Shown: piece by piece, positions 1 to 11,522 of the stretch
Numbering within the stretch: the first letter of the stretch is position 1
Layout: each line of letters opens with the position of its first letter
Origin: Cyanophora paradoxa
Lineage: Eukaryota; Glaucocystophyceae; Cyanophorales; Cyanophoraceae
DNA: 64,000 nt
Direction of reading: 5' to 3'
Assembly: GCA_004431415.1 (NCBI GenBank)
Contig: QPMI01000451.1
Coordinates: forward strand, 62,001 to 126,000
Position numbers and translations under genes: made by a program
Notes under the pieces: generated by a model
The model's input: the letters and a program-made list of their open reading frames with translations, nothing else
Databases searched by the model: none
Told to the model about the DNA's origin: nothing

Positions 1-750
1 CTTTCCCGAGTTCTTCGAATCAGTCCGTCCCGGCAGGATCCCAAGCGCTGGCTAGTACTCCCGGAAATTAAAGAGCTCTGCCTGCCCCCTCGTTCGCCCC
101 CCCCCCCCCCCCCCCCCCCCCCCCACTCTCTGCCCCCCAACCTCCCAACAACAACAACAAATCGAGCGTAGCCATGGCCAGCCTGAGCACGTAGCGTTGC
201 TTTTTGCTGTAGCTACTGTGTGAAGAGCAGTCTACACTACCGGGAGCTGCCCTGGTGCGAGAGCAGTCTACAGCAGTGCGCGCAGGTGCCCTGGAGCGTC
301 GGCCTGCTCGGCGGCTGATCGTCCTCCGCCCGCGCAGGCGCTCCTCTGGGTGGGAGGCTCGTCGATCGAGTGCGCCCCCGTTTGATTTCATTTGGATCTC
401 AAGACCTTTCGATTTCGATCTGACCCACTTCGCCCCTGGCGCAGGCTGACTCCATGTCGGGCCCCTCCGTGGGCCTGTAGGGGCTCCCGCCACCGCCCCG
501 AGACGACCCCCGCCGCCACAAGACGCGATGCAGCACCACGCCGCGCATGCGGGCACCTGTAGCTATTTAGCTGGCCAGAGTGTCCGCGGGGAGGCGCATT
601 ACTCTCCTCAGGGGGCCACGCAGGGCCCGGCCGGCCGGCTTGCTGGTGGGCTGGGCCCGCGGCCGCGGCGGCCGCAGTGTACATTCCCACACTTGTAGCC
701 CGGACCTGCGTCTTAAGTACGTGTCCAAATGCGTCTACACTACTTCTACA
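1..750. other. Intergenic, no gene seen
   Basis: No reading frame here resembles a protein and no RNA gene was found. The stretch holds a run of 28 C at 97-124 and a short imperfect direct repeat built on GAGCAGTCTACA near 220-275. It follows the 3' end of the cysteinyl-tRNA synthetase gene, so part of it is probably that gene's 3' UTR. Confidence 0.5.
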
Positions 751-2935
751 CTACTTGCGCTGCCAGCGGGTGCCTGTGGGGGAGTCCAGGAGGACGTAGC
801 CGGCTGCTGCAAAGACATCGCGGATCTCGTCGCTGCGCTTGAAGTCCTTCCCCTTGCGGGCGGCAGCGCGTTCCTCAATGAGGCGCTCCCACTCGCGCAC
901 AGTCGCCTCGTCGAGGCCGTCGGTCTCACCGAAGTCGGAGTGGACGGCAGGCCCCGTAGCGAGCGCCTCCGCCGGCACCTCGTAGAAGATTCCGAGCACC
1001 GAGTCCACGTCCTCTAGCAGCCCCACCACCTGCCGCTCCCTAACGCCCCGCCCCCCACCCCACGACCCACACGCCGCACCGCCCCTGCTCCGACCATCGT
1101 GAGAGTCCCCTTGCGAAGAGCTTGCTCGGCCTTGCCTGGGAGTGGGGCGTGAGAGGTTGGGGAGGGCGGCGGGACCAGCCGGCGGACCGACGAGCTCAAA
1201 GATGGCCGCGGTGGCGCGCGGCGTGTTCAAGTCTGCAGGGGCTCTCAAAAAATGAGGCGACAGCGAGGACAGCAGGCGCGGGGCGGCCGGCTGGACCGTC
1301 GTTCATGTGGCGGAGGAAGGCGCGGCGGGTGGCCTCGACCCACTGGGCGGCCTCCCCGACGTCACCTGCGGGGCCGGCGGCGACGACCTCGGCAAGGGAG
1401 GCGCGGAGGGCGTCGAGGCGGCGCAGCGTCTTGGCGGCCGCCTCCATCGAGTCATCGCTGAAGCTCAGCGTGCTGCGGCGCCGGCTGGTCGGCAGAGCGA
1501 GGGCAGGGAAGGGAGGGGGGAGCGGGGCGGGCGGACGAGCGGTACTGGGAGGAGACGACGAGGTAGCGGAAGGCGCGGGCATCCTCGGCGCGCCGCACCA
1601 GGTCCCGCACCGTCACGAAGTTGCCCAGGCTCTTCGACATCTGCAGCCACTCTCGCCGCGCCCCGCGCCCCGGCCGGCGCCGCCCCCGCGCGCCTTCTCG
1701 TCGTTGATGTTGACAAAGCCGTTGTGGATCCAATAGCGCGCGAAGGGAGCCCGCCCCGTTGCTGCTTCGCTCTGTGCGATCTCGTTCTCGTGGTGGGGGA
1801 ATACAAGGTCAACGCCGCCCGAGTGGATGTCGAGCTCTGAGTCGGCGTGAGGGCGGCCGGGGGCCAGCGCCGGCGGGGCGGGCGGGGCGCGCCGTCGCCG
1901 AGGTACTTCGTGCTCATGCAAGAGCACTCGAGGTGCCAGCCGGGGCGGCCGCGCCCGAAGCGGGCAGAGCCGGGCCAGCAGACCTCGCCGTCGGCCTCCT
2001 TCCAGGACTTCCAGAGGACGAAGTCGCGCGGGCTCGCCTTGTCGTACTCGTCGGCGTCCACGCTCGCCCTGCGCCCCGTCGGCCCCCGCCGCCCCACCGA
2101 CGCGCCGGCGGCGGCACCCGAGCTGCATGCCGTCGAAGTCGAGGCGGGCGAGCTTGCCGTAGCCCTTGAAGGATGCGACGCTGAAGTAGACCGACCCGTC
2201 CTGCCGCCCGCCTCAGCGCGCCACAGGCGGGGCCCGGTGCGGGCGCTCCCCGGCCGCGCGGGGTCGGCGGGGTCGGCGGGCCTTCTCGTAAGCGTGGCCC
2301 CGCTCCATGAGGCGCTCGACCATGGCGATCATCTCCGGGACGTGGTCCGTCGCCCGCGGGTACACGTCCGCCGGCGCGATGTTCAGCGTCCGCATGTCCG
2401 CGAAGAACGCCTCCGTGTACGTCCCCGTGAGCTCCTGCGGCCCGCCTCGGCCCCCGCGCGCGGCGGGGGCGGCGGGGGCGGCGCCTTCAGCGAGGTCCCC
2501 TCGGCCTGCATGCGCTTGATGATCTTGTCGTCGATGTCCGTGATGTTCACCACGTGCGTCACCTCGTAGCCCCGGTACTTAAGGTACCTGCCGCGCCGCT
2601 CGCCGGCACCACGACGGCCCCGCGCACCCCGCGCCTGCGGACCGCTTGAGGACGTCGTAGGTGAGGAAGGCGCGGAAGTTGCCGATGTGCGCGAAGTTGT
2701 AGACTGTCGGGCCGCAGCTGTAGAAGCGCACACGCTTCCCCTCCGGATCGATCGTCCGGAAGACCTCCTTCTCCCGCGACATCGTATTGTAGAGGCGCAG
2801 CTCCCGCAGCGCCGCCTCCTGCCGCCCCGCCCCGATCGCGCATTTCCCGCGCCGGCCGGTTCGTGCGCATCGCACCTCGGACGCTTCGTGCTCGGCGACG
2901 GCCGGCGCCCCGCCCGATGCAGCCGCGACGGTCAT
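751..2935 (-). CDS. Cysteinyl-tRNA synthetase, multi-exon
   Basis: Class Ia synthetase that charges tRNA-Cys with cysteine. Visible signatures in order: [15 protein letters not shown] (zinc-ligand Cys and HIGH motif), the ITDIDDKI block, WHLECSCMS (second zinc Cys), [13 protein letters not shown] (zinc His) and MSKSLGN (KMSKS motif). The stop is TAG at 751-753. Exons join cleanly across introns at 2588-2642 (GT), 2435-2484 (GC), 2201-2281 (GC), 2069-2117 (GT), 1837-1892 (GC) and 1641-1693 (GC), then two GT introns downstream of MSKS and one not exactly placed between FELV and VVGLLEDVD. The start is uncertain: ATG at 2935 gives a short leader before MSREKEVF (ATG at 2782), and ATG at 3229 in the same frame would add about 100 residues, possibly an organelle-targeting leader. 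Four of the eight introns placed use GC donors. The family assignment is firm. Confidence 0.93.
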
Positions 2936-3489
2936 GCGCTGCAAGAATCGATCAGCGTGGGCGGCGGTCGCCGCGAGGACGGCGCGCGCCTGTACTCGCG
3001 AAGTGCCGGGAGCTAGAGCACTGGGAGAGACAAGCTGGAACCGGATGCGCTGGCCGACTAGCGACGAGGCCTCCCAGCAGTGCCGGACGCCCCGCGCGCG
3101 GCTACGCGCATACAGAAGGCCGTGCGCCGGCTTCGAGCTAGAGCACGAGCTGTTCGAGAAGCTGTCAACTGTGTCGGGCGTCCTCCCCTGCGCGACGGCG
3201 TCGGCTAGTGCAAGCTCGAGCCGCGCCATTCACGCACCGCACGCAAAGGCCTCGGAGCGGCGAGCTCCAGCGAGAACGCCAGCATTTCTGCAGGCCGCTT
3301 CGCGCGCCCGGCTGAATCTGCCGGCTCAGCAATCGCGTACCCAACCGGGCGAAATTTGATCACCACGCGGGTGCCGCGTGCGCATGCGCATGCGCCGGCG
3401 CCCACGCTGCCAGGCGCCGCTGCAACGCGATCGTATACGCCGTGACGTAATCGCAACGTTAACTCTCAGAGTCTGATCGTAATTCTGAT

Positions 3490-3660
3490 TAGCGCAGTGG
3501 TATAAGGTCGTGCTACGACCTCCCGGATTCCCGGGTTCGGTTCCTGCTGTTTCCGCTACGTTGTACTTCGAATCCCTGTGATTCCCGATACCGTGACTTG
3601 TATCCTCGTTGTGTACTACGAGTGGGCACGCCCACCGTAGATCTTTAAAAAAACAAAAAA
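3490..3660 (+). mobile_element. SINE-like retroposon, tRNA-like head
   Basis: A 171-bp insertion that starts with an A-box-like TAGCGCAGTGGTATA, carries a B-box-like GGGTTCGGTTCC at about 3532-3543, and ends in an A-rich tail (TTTAAAAAAACAAAAAA). It is flanked by a perfect 13-bp target-site duplication, TCGTAATTCTGAT, at 3477-3489 and 3661-3673. The body (through GATTCCCGATACCGTGACTT and the segment ending GTAGATCTTTAAA) recurs inverted at 28520-28670. Pol III boxes, an A tail and long target-site duplications are the hallmarks of a tRNA-derived SINE moved by LINE machinery. The first bases of a full tRNA are missing, so the copy may be slightly 5'-truncated. Confidence 0.85.
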
Positions 3661-3857
3661 TCGTAATTCTGATCGTAATTAATATTCTCAGAGTCTGATC
3701 GCGACTCAGCTTTGAACAGGGTACAGGACAATCAAACAAAAAAAGCTACAGGCCTAGGGTGGCGGTTGCGTTTTATGCCATGATGATCAGCGCGCGGCGG
3801 TTGCGTTTCAGCGCTAGCGCGCGGCGGTTGCGTTTCAGGCGCCGGTTAGCGCGTGGA

Positions 3858-3985
3858 CCGGATAGAGGGGCTCCGTTCCCCAGGACTCTCCCGGCCCTTT
3901 GTTCACAGCGTCGAAGTCGTGCCGTATGCCGTAGTGTGTGCTGTACCCGTAGACGCGCGTCACAGGCCGTGTTTGTTCAATTGCA
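3858..3985 (-). repeat. Dispersed repeat, inverted copy at 47531-47658
   Basis: These 128 bp match 47531-47658 in inverted orientation and are almost identical. Read on the minus strand, both copies encode the same peptide around TRVYGYSTHYGIRHDF, and I noticed only a synonymous GGC/GGT difference in the part compared. I do not recognise the peptide. It could be a fragment of a transposon or host gene carried to two sites. Confidence 0.7.
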
Positions 3986-4244
3986 ACGCGATCTCGATTT
4001 TTGCTTAATATATCTCGAAGCAACGCATGCACTGCGGCAGCTGCCAGGCTGAGCCCGGGCGACTCGGCGACGTCGACGTCGACGATTCACGCGATCTGCT
4101 GCCACAGATCTCGATCTAGAGTAGCCAGTACTAGAAGAGCTCGCTAGCGCTAGGGGCGGTTCACTCTCAAGACGTCGCGTGTCGCGCCAAAAATGCATCG
4201 ATATCATGTTCCGTGTCTTTATTCTGGGTTGGCTAGCTCGAGAT
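3986..4244. other. Intergenic, palindrome-rich
   Basis: No gene seen. The stretch is densely packed with 6-bp palindromes, including CCCGGG, GACGTC, GTCGAC, AGATCT, AGTACT, GAGCTC, GCTAGC, ATGCAT, ATCGAT, GATATC and CTCGAG. It probably includes the 3' UTR of the minus-strand gene that ends at 4245. Confidence 0.5.
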
Positions 4245-7200
4245 CTAGAGGGCGCCGGCGGTAGCAAAGAGCTGCTCCTCGACCGAGCGGACACTCTGAT
4301 GCAGCGAGATGGCGTCCGCCCCAACCGCCTCCGCCACCTGCCCGCGCGCTCCGCTCGCCCCGTCTGTCGTGCGAAGGCCGGCGGGGAGTCCGCACCGCGT
4401 CGAGTGTGATCGCGTAGGAGCGGTGGAAGACGCCACCGGCCGTCTGCCCGTACATCACATACCCCCGCCCCAGCCGCGGTCCCGCCCCCGCGCCCTGCCC
4501 CTCCACGCGCTCCGGCGGCGCCAGCTCGGGTGGTTGGGCGGGGTCGCCGGGCGGGGCGGCGGGGGCGGCGCGGGCGAGGCGCTCGAGGAGGTGCGCCACG
4601 TCCTGAATCGCTGCGAACCGCGTCGGGCGCCCACGCCCGCACGCCCCGCCGGGGCCCTCGCACCCCGCGTAACGTGCGTCGCCGTCTCGCCCGCCGGGGG
4701 AGGCCCCTCGGCGCTCGGGGCCGGGGCGTCGGGGTCGCTGGGCGGCGGAGCGGCCTCGTCGCGGGGCGGGGGGAGGACGTGCTCCAGGCAGAAGCGGACG
4801 TACGCCGGCACCTCGTGCGGCTCCAGGGCCCTCGCCTCCCTGCCGCCCCCTCGCAACGCCGCCGGCCCTCTCGGGGGCAGGCGCGCACGCGGGAGACCAC
4901 GGGATGCGCCCTGGCGGGTCGGGCCGCGCCCACCGCGCGAGCTGCCCGCTGGCCCAGGTCGCCCAGGGGGAGAGGTGGAGCTGGCCAAGCTGCGGGAGGG
5001 TGAGGGCGGCGGGGCAGGGACGAGGAGAGGTGCGCGCGGGTGCGGGGCGGGCGAGGGCGGCGGGGTCGTCGTCGAGGGCGTAGATGAGCTTCGCGGCAAC
5101 CTGGGCTCCCTCAGCCCCCCCCCCCCCCCCCCCCCTCCCCTCCCCTCTCGAGGGCCTGCGCCGCGCACCAGCAGCGCCGCTGCCACGCCCCACCCGCGGC
5201 ACGTCTCCTCCCGCGGCGGCTCGGCGCCGGCAGCCGCCTCCGCCGCACTCTCTTCGAGGCCCGCGGCCGACGGCTGCTTGCCCTTGCGCGGTGGCGGGGG
5301 CGGCGGTGCCGGGGCCGGCGGGGCGGCGAAGCGGATGAAGGCCTCGAGCTGCGGGCCGTCGCCCGTAGCGGGAAGGCGGGTCGGGGCGGGGCGCGCCTGG
5401 GGTCGCTTCGTGTTGGGCGGGAGGCGAAGGTCGACGAGGTCGAGCAGCTTGGCCGCCACCGCCGCCACCGCCCCTGCCGCCCGTCGCCCCGCCGCCCGCG
5501 CCGGCCGGCGGAGCGCGGCGCGCACCGGGGAGGCGCGTGGTGTGGGCGAGGCGGAAGAGGAGCGGGAGGGCGGGGTCGGGGGAGCGCGAGGCCGCAGAGA
5601 TCGCGCAGCACGCCCAGCGCGTTCTCCAGCTGCCGCACCCCGGGCACGCCCTGCCGGCCCCTCGCGCCCCGCCCGCGCGCCCCGCCGGGAGCCAGCTCGT
5701 ACCAGGGGCCGCAGGGGCGACGCGGCGGGGTCGTTGAGGAGACAGCGCCCGACACGGAGGCCGGCGGGGAGGCGGCGGTACGCGGCGAGGTACGGCAGCT
5801 CGCCTGCCCGCGCCCACCTGCAGCCCCACTCGCCGCCCGCCCCGGCGCGCCCGGCGGCGGCGCGGGGCGCGGCGCGCACCGGACGAAGTCGATGGGGAGA
5901 AGGGGCTCACGCAGCCAGGCGCAGGCCGCGAAGCAGATGGCGAGCGTCCACGCCGGCCTGCCGCCCCATCGCCCCCGAGCGCGGCGCGACGCGGCGCAGC
6001 AGCGGGCGGCGTGGAGCGCGCCCATGCAGGAAGTGCCGGGCGCGCCGCGCCTCCTTCCCCGTCCTGCCCCGCTGCTGCGCGCCCCTCTTCTGCGCAGCAC
6101 GCCATTAAGCAGGGGGGCGGGGGCAGCGGCAACGGCGGCGGCAGCAGCGGCTTCGGTGGCGTGCCCGGGGCCGGAGGGCGCGGGGCCCGTAGACCGCGAC
6201 GGCGAGCTGCTCGGGCGCCACGTCGAGCGCCGCCGCAGCCGCCCCTGCCGGCACCGCCGCCTCCTCCTCGTCGCCGCCCCCCTCGCCGCGCCCCGCGAGC
6301 GCCCTGGCAGCCTCCTCCTCCACGCCCTCGCTGTCCCCAGCCTCCGCACTGGCGCCGCGGGCGCCGCGCTTGCGCTTCCGGCCGCCCCGGCCGCTGAATT
6401 TGCTGCCGACAGCGTCGGCGAGGGCGCGGGCAGTAGCGGGGTTGGCGCACGCGATTGCACGGCGCTGCGACCGAGCGAAGCGGCCGGTCTCGGGGGCCGG
6501 TCCCCGCAGGCGGGCGGCGGGCGCCTCGCCGGCCTCGTCCTCCTGCACGGCGAGCGCGGCCTCTTCGCCGCTGCCGGCCGCATCTCCGGCCTCCCCCGCC
6601 TCGTGCTCCCCGTCCTCGCGCTCTTCCTCGGCGGCGCCTTCGGCGGGCACCGCCGTGGGCAGCTCCTCGCCATCCCGCTCGCCGCCGTCCTCTACCGCCT
6701 CACCCTCCTCATCGACGGCGGCGGTGTCATCCTCGCCGCCCTCCTCCCCATCCCCCTCCCCCTCCTCGCCGCGGCGGGCGGAGCGCCGGTGCGGCCGCGC
6801 AGAGCCGACTCGGTACATGTTCGACTTGTCGTCCACGAGGTGGATGATGTCGGACAGGCGCGCCCCGTGCCCCGCCGACACCTCGAGGTACCGGAACCAT
6901 ATGTCCCCCGCGCACTCCCGCACTGCCTCCGGCACCTGCGCCCCCGGCTCGTCGCGCGCGGGAGCGGACGGGGGCGTTACGCCGCGCACGTTGAAGCGCT
7001 GCACGAGCGCGTCCAGCTGCATCTTCATAATGAGCTGGAATCCCTCGTTGTACATCCGCGCGTCCTCCTCCGGCGACGTTTCCGGCAGCGAGTTCTCCGC
7101 GTCCCGCTGTGCCGCGATCTCTGCGGGAGGCGTCAGCCCCTGCTTGCGCGGCGCAACGCTGTGCGCGCCTTTGAGTTTCTGTCGAATCTCTTCGCTCTGT

Positions 7201-7443
7201 CGCGGCTCGCGCCGCTGCGTCTTCTGGCCTCCGATCGAGAGCACGCCCTTCGCCTGCTCGGTCTGCTCATCGCGAAAGTCCTGCGCGTACGACTAAGCGA
7301 GCGCCAGCCTGCAACTTGCTGTGCGTACGCACATGGGATTGGAAGCCGCACACGCTGCAGACGAGGAGGCCCTGCTCCTCCTTGAACTCGAACGTACCGA
7401 CCTGCCGACATATGCGGCACGGCGGCTGGGCCGCGGTGGCCAT
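4245..7443 (-). CDS. TAF1B/Rrn7-like RNA polymerase I initiation factor
   Basis: Predicted TFIIB-related factor of the Pol I core promoter complex, acting in the nucleolus. Exon 1 begins at ATG 7443 and encodes an N-terminal zinc ribbon (CRICRQVGTFEF...LLVCSVCGFQS, two CxxC pairs) of the type found in Rrn7/TAF1B. After a GT-AG intron comes DFRDEQTEQAKG and then a segment with YNEGFQLIMKMQLDALVQRF and IWFRYLEVSA. A long acidic/basic low-complexity stretch follows. Downstream pieces include LENALGVLRDLCGLALP and AKLIYALDDDPAAL, which resembles the family's conserved 'K-hydrophobic-aa-DD' cyclin-fold segment. The last exon is VAEAVGADAISLHQS...LFATAGAL with its stop at 4245, joined to YVMYGQTAGGVFHRSYAIT by a GT-AG intron. 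The middle exon joins are unresolved because of the low-complexity sequence. Most alternatives (a generic zinc-ribbon protein) fit the cyclin-like part less well. Confidence 0.7.
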
Positions 7444-7977
7444 ACCGGGACGCTCCCGGCCGCCTAAACGAGCAGCTTTCAAGAGCTGCCACAGGCGTCA
7501 CGAGCGGGCCGAGGGGAGCAAGGGCCAGCTGGAGGGGTAGAGCGCCACAGGGTAGAGCGCCGGTTCGGTTTCGAGCATGTTGACGCTTAGAAAGAGCATG
7601 TTCGAATTCGTGCTTGTCGGCTCCGCGAGCGCAGTCCCTGCAATGACGGCGCCTGGCCATGGGCGCTCGTCCCGGCGGCGCTCAAGCGCCTGGGTGCCGG
7701 GTGCATTGGATCTGCGTGCCCGGGCGCGCTTCCTCGAGCTAGCGAGCGAGCCATGCGAACACTCAGCTGCCGAGCGGGTGAGTATTGCATCCCGCACGAC
7801 GGTGCAGGCGTCAATCTCTGCGCAGCCGGCGACCGCGGCGGCGAAGGTACGAAACATGATCGGAGAGGATCTCGGGCTCCGCGTCCCCCTGGAGGTAAGG
7901 CGCGGCGCCGGTGGCGCTCTCCACATCTTGTCGCTGCAGCAGCAGGGCCGGGCCGCTCTGACGCTGGGCGCTTGAAG
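7444..7977. promoter_or_regulatory. Divergent intergenic region between two genes
   Basis: This stretch separates the minus-strand TAF1B-like gene from the plus-strand channel gene, so both promoters should lie here. No TATA box or other known element is clear. An upstream exon of the plus gene is possible: an ATG at 7856 opens MIGEDLGLRVPLE, followed by a plausible GT donor. Confidence 0.4.
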
Positions 7978-10900
7978 ATGATCTCGCGCGCCACGGGCAC
8001 GGTCGCCCTGGAGACGCATCTCCTCTTCGTGCGCGAGGTCGCCGTCGCCTTTTTGGGGATGTTCCTGTGCTCCGCTCCCTTAATCCTCCTCTACGCATCC
8101 GGCCCTGTGCGGCCCGCCCGCCCCCGCCCCCGCCCGCTCCGCCTCATCGGTGCCACGCTCTAGGGGGACCCCGTCGAGGGGCCTCTGCCTGGCGCCGCTG
8201 CGACGACACTCGGCAACCTCGGGACCGGTACGCGCCGGCGGGGGCGGCACCGGCCGCACGCACTCTCGCCGGCGACTGGGCGGCGCGCAGGGCGGGCGAA
8301 CAGAACGTCGGGCGCGGGGGGGCCGGAGCGCGACGTGGTCTTCGCCCTCGGCCGCGTGCCCCTCCCGCGCGCCTCGTGCGCACGCGCGGCGATGCCGGCG
8401 GGCGGCCTGGGGCTGACGGCGGGGCAGCGTGGCGCTGCTGGCGGCCGGCGTGGACGCACTGGCGACCCTCTGCGGGGTGGCCGCACTCCTCCGCCTGCCC
8501 CGCCGCGTCCGCCCCGCCCCGCAAGCGCTCGGGGCGGCCGCTCATGGCCGGCAGCTCCGCGCCCTCGTCCGCGAGCGCACCGGCTGCATTGCGACCCTCG
8601 GTGCGGGTGGGGCGCGTGGGCGGGGCGCAGTGCGGGGGCGAGCTCGAGGGGCGGCAGGCTCGTACGGGGTGGAGGTGCGGGGCCTGCCGGCGGACGCGCG
8701 CGAGGGCGAGCTCCGCGCCTACTTCGAGGCCCTCCTCCCCGCCGCCGTCGTCGCCGAGGCCCGCCCCGCCCCGCACCGCCCTCGGCCCCGCGCGCCGGCG
8801 CAGAGGCGGCGCAGGTCGTCCTCGTGCGCGACAGCGCGCGCCTCGTCGACCTCTACCGCCGCCGCGCCGCCGCCCTCCGCCGCGTGCGCCCGCCCCGCCC
8901 CGCCCCGCCCCTGTCCGATGCCGCGCAGCTCGCCGCCGCCGAGGACCTCGTCCGCCGCAGCGGCGGCCGCCGCGGCGAGGCCGCCTTCCGTGCGCCCCGC
9001 GCCCTGGCCGCGCGGGGCGCGCCGGGGGCGCTGAGGCGGCGGGGCAGTGGGGGCGAACAGGAGACTCTTCAAGGCGAACCGGCGGATCGAGGAGGCGGCG
9101 GGGGAGGGGGCGCTCGCCGGCCAGCGCGTCCTGCTCGCCTACCTCACCTTCGAGAGGGCCGCCCACCAGCGCGACGCCATCGCCGCCTTCCGTTCCCTCT
9201 GGCCCCGCCACCGCCCCCCCGGTCCCGCCCCCGCCCGCCCCTCCCGCACGCCCCCCGGGCCGCGACGCGCCCCAGGTTGCGCGGCTGCGCCCTCCGCGTC
9301 TCGGCGGCGCCGGGTCCGTCGCCCAGCCGTCGCGGGCCCCGGCGCGCTGACCTCTCGCAGAGCCCGGCAGCATCCTGTGGGAGAACGTGCACGTGGCCGG
9401 CTGGTCGGCGGTCGGGCGCCGCCTCCTCGCAACGCTCGCCACAGCCCTCATCATCGGCGTGGCATTCGCTCTAGCCGCCGCGCTCTCATCCTCGTTCCCC
9501 CGCACCGCGGCCCCGGCGGCGGGGCCGTGCCCGGACGCGGCGGCGGCGGCTGAGGTGCTGGAGGCGGACGCGCGATGCAGGGCGGCGTACTGCGCGCAGC
9601 TCGGGCCGGCCGGCCTCGTCCGCGAGGCGGCGCGCTGCGGCCCCTTCGCCGCCGGCCCCGCCAGCACCGCCTCCTGGGCCGCCCTCACCGCCCTTCTCAG
9701 CTTCGCCGTCAACGCGCTCCTGCCGCCCCTCATCCGCCGTGCAGCCCGCCGGTCCCGCCCGGGCGCGCCGCCCCCGCCGACGGGGCGCAGGGCTGGTGCG
9801 CGTGGAGCGGCACGCGTCGCGGGCGGCCCTGAACGACTCGCTCGCCTGGAAGCGCGCCGCCCGGGCCCGGGGCGGGGCGGGGCGGGGGCTGACGGCGCGC
9901 AGGCTGCTGCTGGCGTCGTTGGCGAACACGGGCCTCGTAGCGCTGCTCGCCAATGCGCGCCTCGCCGGCGACGCCTGGGCCGATGCAGGCTGGGCGCCCC
10001 TCCTCCGCGGCGCCTTCCCCGACTTCACCCCGCGCTGGTACGCCGCGCTGGGCCCCAGCCTGGTGCGGGAGCCGGCTTCCCCTCCCCGCGGAGCGCCGCG
10101 GCGGCGTGACGGCGCGCAGATCGCTTCCGTGTGGCTCGCCGCCGCCGCGTGGCCCCTCCGCCTCCTCCTCCTCCGCCTCTGGCGCCTTGCCTCCGACCGC
10201 CTCGCGCGGCGCCGCGGCCGGCGCGCCGGGCCGGCGCAGGAGGGGGCGGGGCCCGGGGCGGAGGTGGAGGGGGCGGAGGGCGGGGCGGCGCTGGTGGGGG
10301 CGGCGGCGGTGGCGCTGCTCTTCTCGGGGGGATGCCGCTGGTTCTCGGGGCGTCGCCGCCGCCGCATCCGCCCACTACTTCGTCGAGAAGGCCGCCGCCC
10401 TCGCCTGGCGCCCCGCCCCCGCCCCTCCCTCCTCCCCGCCCCGCCCCTCTGCCCCCGCGCCGCCCTCATCGCCCCGCTCCTCCACCTCCCGCTCGGTGCC
10501 CCCGTCGCCGCCCCGCACCCGCGCCTTGAGATCGCGCGGCGCGGCGCTGACGGGGCGCGCGGCAGCGGCGTGGCAGCTCTCCGCGCCCTCGCTCTTTCCG
10601 TCGGACGTTGTGGCGGCGGGGGAGGTCCCGCAGGCCCTCACGGGGGGCGCCTGGGGCGGGGCCGCCGAGGGGTCGCCCCTGGGGGCGGCGCCGCGCCTGG
10701 GGCGCCTCGCCGTGCTGCCCCTCGTCCTCCTCTTCTGCATCGGCGCCTCCCTCCTCCTCCTGCACATCGCCCTCTCCCTCCTCTCCCTCTCCCTGCCCAG
10801 CCTCCTCCGCCGCGCCACCGCCGCCCTCCTCGCCCCGGCCCCCGAGCCCCTCGACGAGACCCTCCGCCCCTCCGACCTGCCCCCCCTCCGCACCAGTGCG

Positions 10901-11392
10901 CAGCGCTCTCGCGAGGGGGCGAGGCGGGGCGCTGACGGGCGGGTGTGCAGCGGTGCGGGAGCTGGAGGCGCGCGGATGGCTCACGTCGTACCGCATTGAC
11001 GCGAACCCCGCCTACGCGGGGCGCCTGCAGCTGCCGCCCGACTCCCGCCCCGCCTTCTACGCCCGGCGCGGCGCCTGCTGCGCCCTGCCCTGCCCGCCCG
11101 ACGCCGCCGCGGCACCCGGGGCCCTGGACCTCTTCCCCGCGCGGGTCGCCCCGCGGCGGCTCTCGCTGCTGCTGCTGGGCCCCGCGGGGGCCTCGGATGG
11201 GGAGGGGAGCGGGGGCGAGGGCTGGGGCGAGGGCGGCTCGGGCGGCTCGGGGGCGTCGGGGGCGTCGGGCCGGAGAGCGCGGGGAGCGCAAGCGACGCCG
11301 AGTTCGCCGCCCTCGTCGCCGCCCGCGCCAGCGGCCCCGCCTCCGTCACGGAGCTCCCCGCAGCCCCCCACGCTCTTAGCTGCTCTCGCTGA
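7978..11392 (+). CDS. OSCA/TMEM63-like membrane channel (DUF221 type)
   Basis: Probable multi-pass, mechanically or osmotically gated cation channel of the OSCA/CSC1/TMEM63 superfamily. Exon 1 (ATG 7978, uncertain) has a membrane segment (VAVAFLGMFLCSAPLILLYA). Next come VALLAAGVDALATLCGVAALL, an RRM-like cytosolic block (YGVEVRGLPADAREGELRAYF; LFKANRRIEEA; RVLLAYLTFERAAH), and then PGSILWENVHVAGWSAVGRR followed by LLATLATALIIGVAFALAAAL. That last pair is the family's 'P-x-I-x-W-EN' entry into the pore region. Later pieces are FPDFTPRWYAALGPSLV, LPLVLLFCIGASLLLLHIAL and RGWLTSYRIDANPAY, all typical of protist DUF221 proteins. The C-terminus is Gly/Ser-rich and ends LSCSR with TGA at 11390-11392. 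It has many short GC-rich introns, and not all joins were resolved. Anoctamin-like proteins are a less likely alternative. Confidence 0.65.
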
Positions 11393-11457
11393 AATCCGCT
11401 GTTTTATATTCTCGTCCGGGGGCTTCTACGGGAAGGGTCGGGCTGGTGGGAGGGTCG

Positions 11458-11489
<32 letters not shown>

Positions 11490-11522
11490 GGGTCGCGGGG
11501 GGGGGGGGGGGGGGCGCCGGGC
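11393..11522. other. Convergent 3' intergenic with poly-G runs
   Basis: This 130-bp gap separates two convergent genes. It contains G runs of 30 (11459-11488) and 18 (11497-11514), each preceded by AGGGTCGCGGG. The plus strand could form G-quadruplexes; a role in transcript ending or replication is speculation. No other element is seen. Confidence 0.7.

Noticed and set aside
3490-3560. A functional tRNA gene
   Set aside because: A- and B-box-like sequences are present but there is no acceptor stem, the presumed anticodon stem encloses only five bases, and the body continues into a 171-bp A-tailed unit with target duplications; it is a SINE.
4219-6450. A 743-codon minus-strand frame as a single exon
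   Set aside because: It is mostly Pro/Arg/Ala translation of GC-rich introns; recognisable TAF1B-like segments alternate between frames and need splicing.
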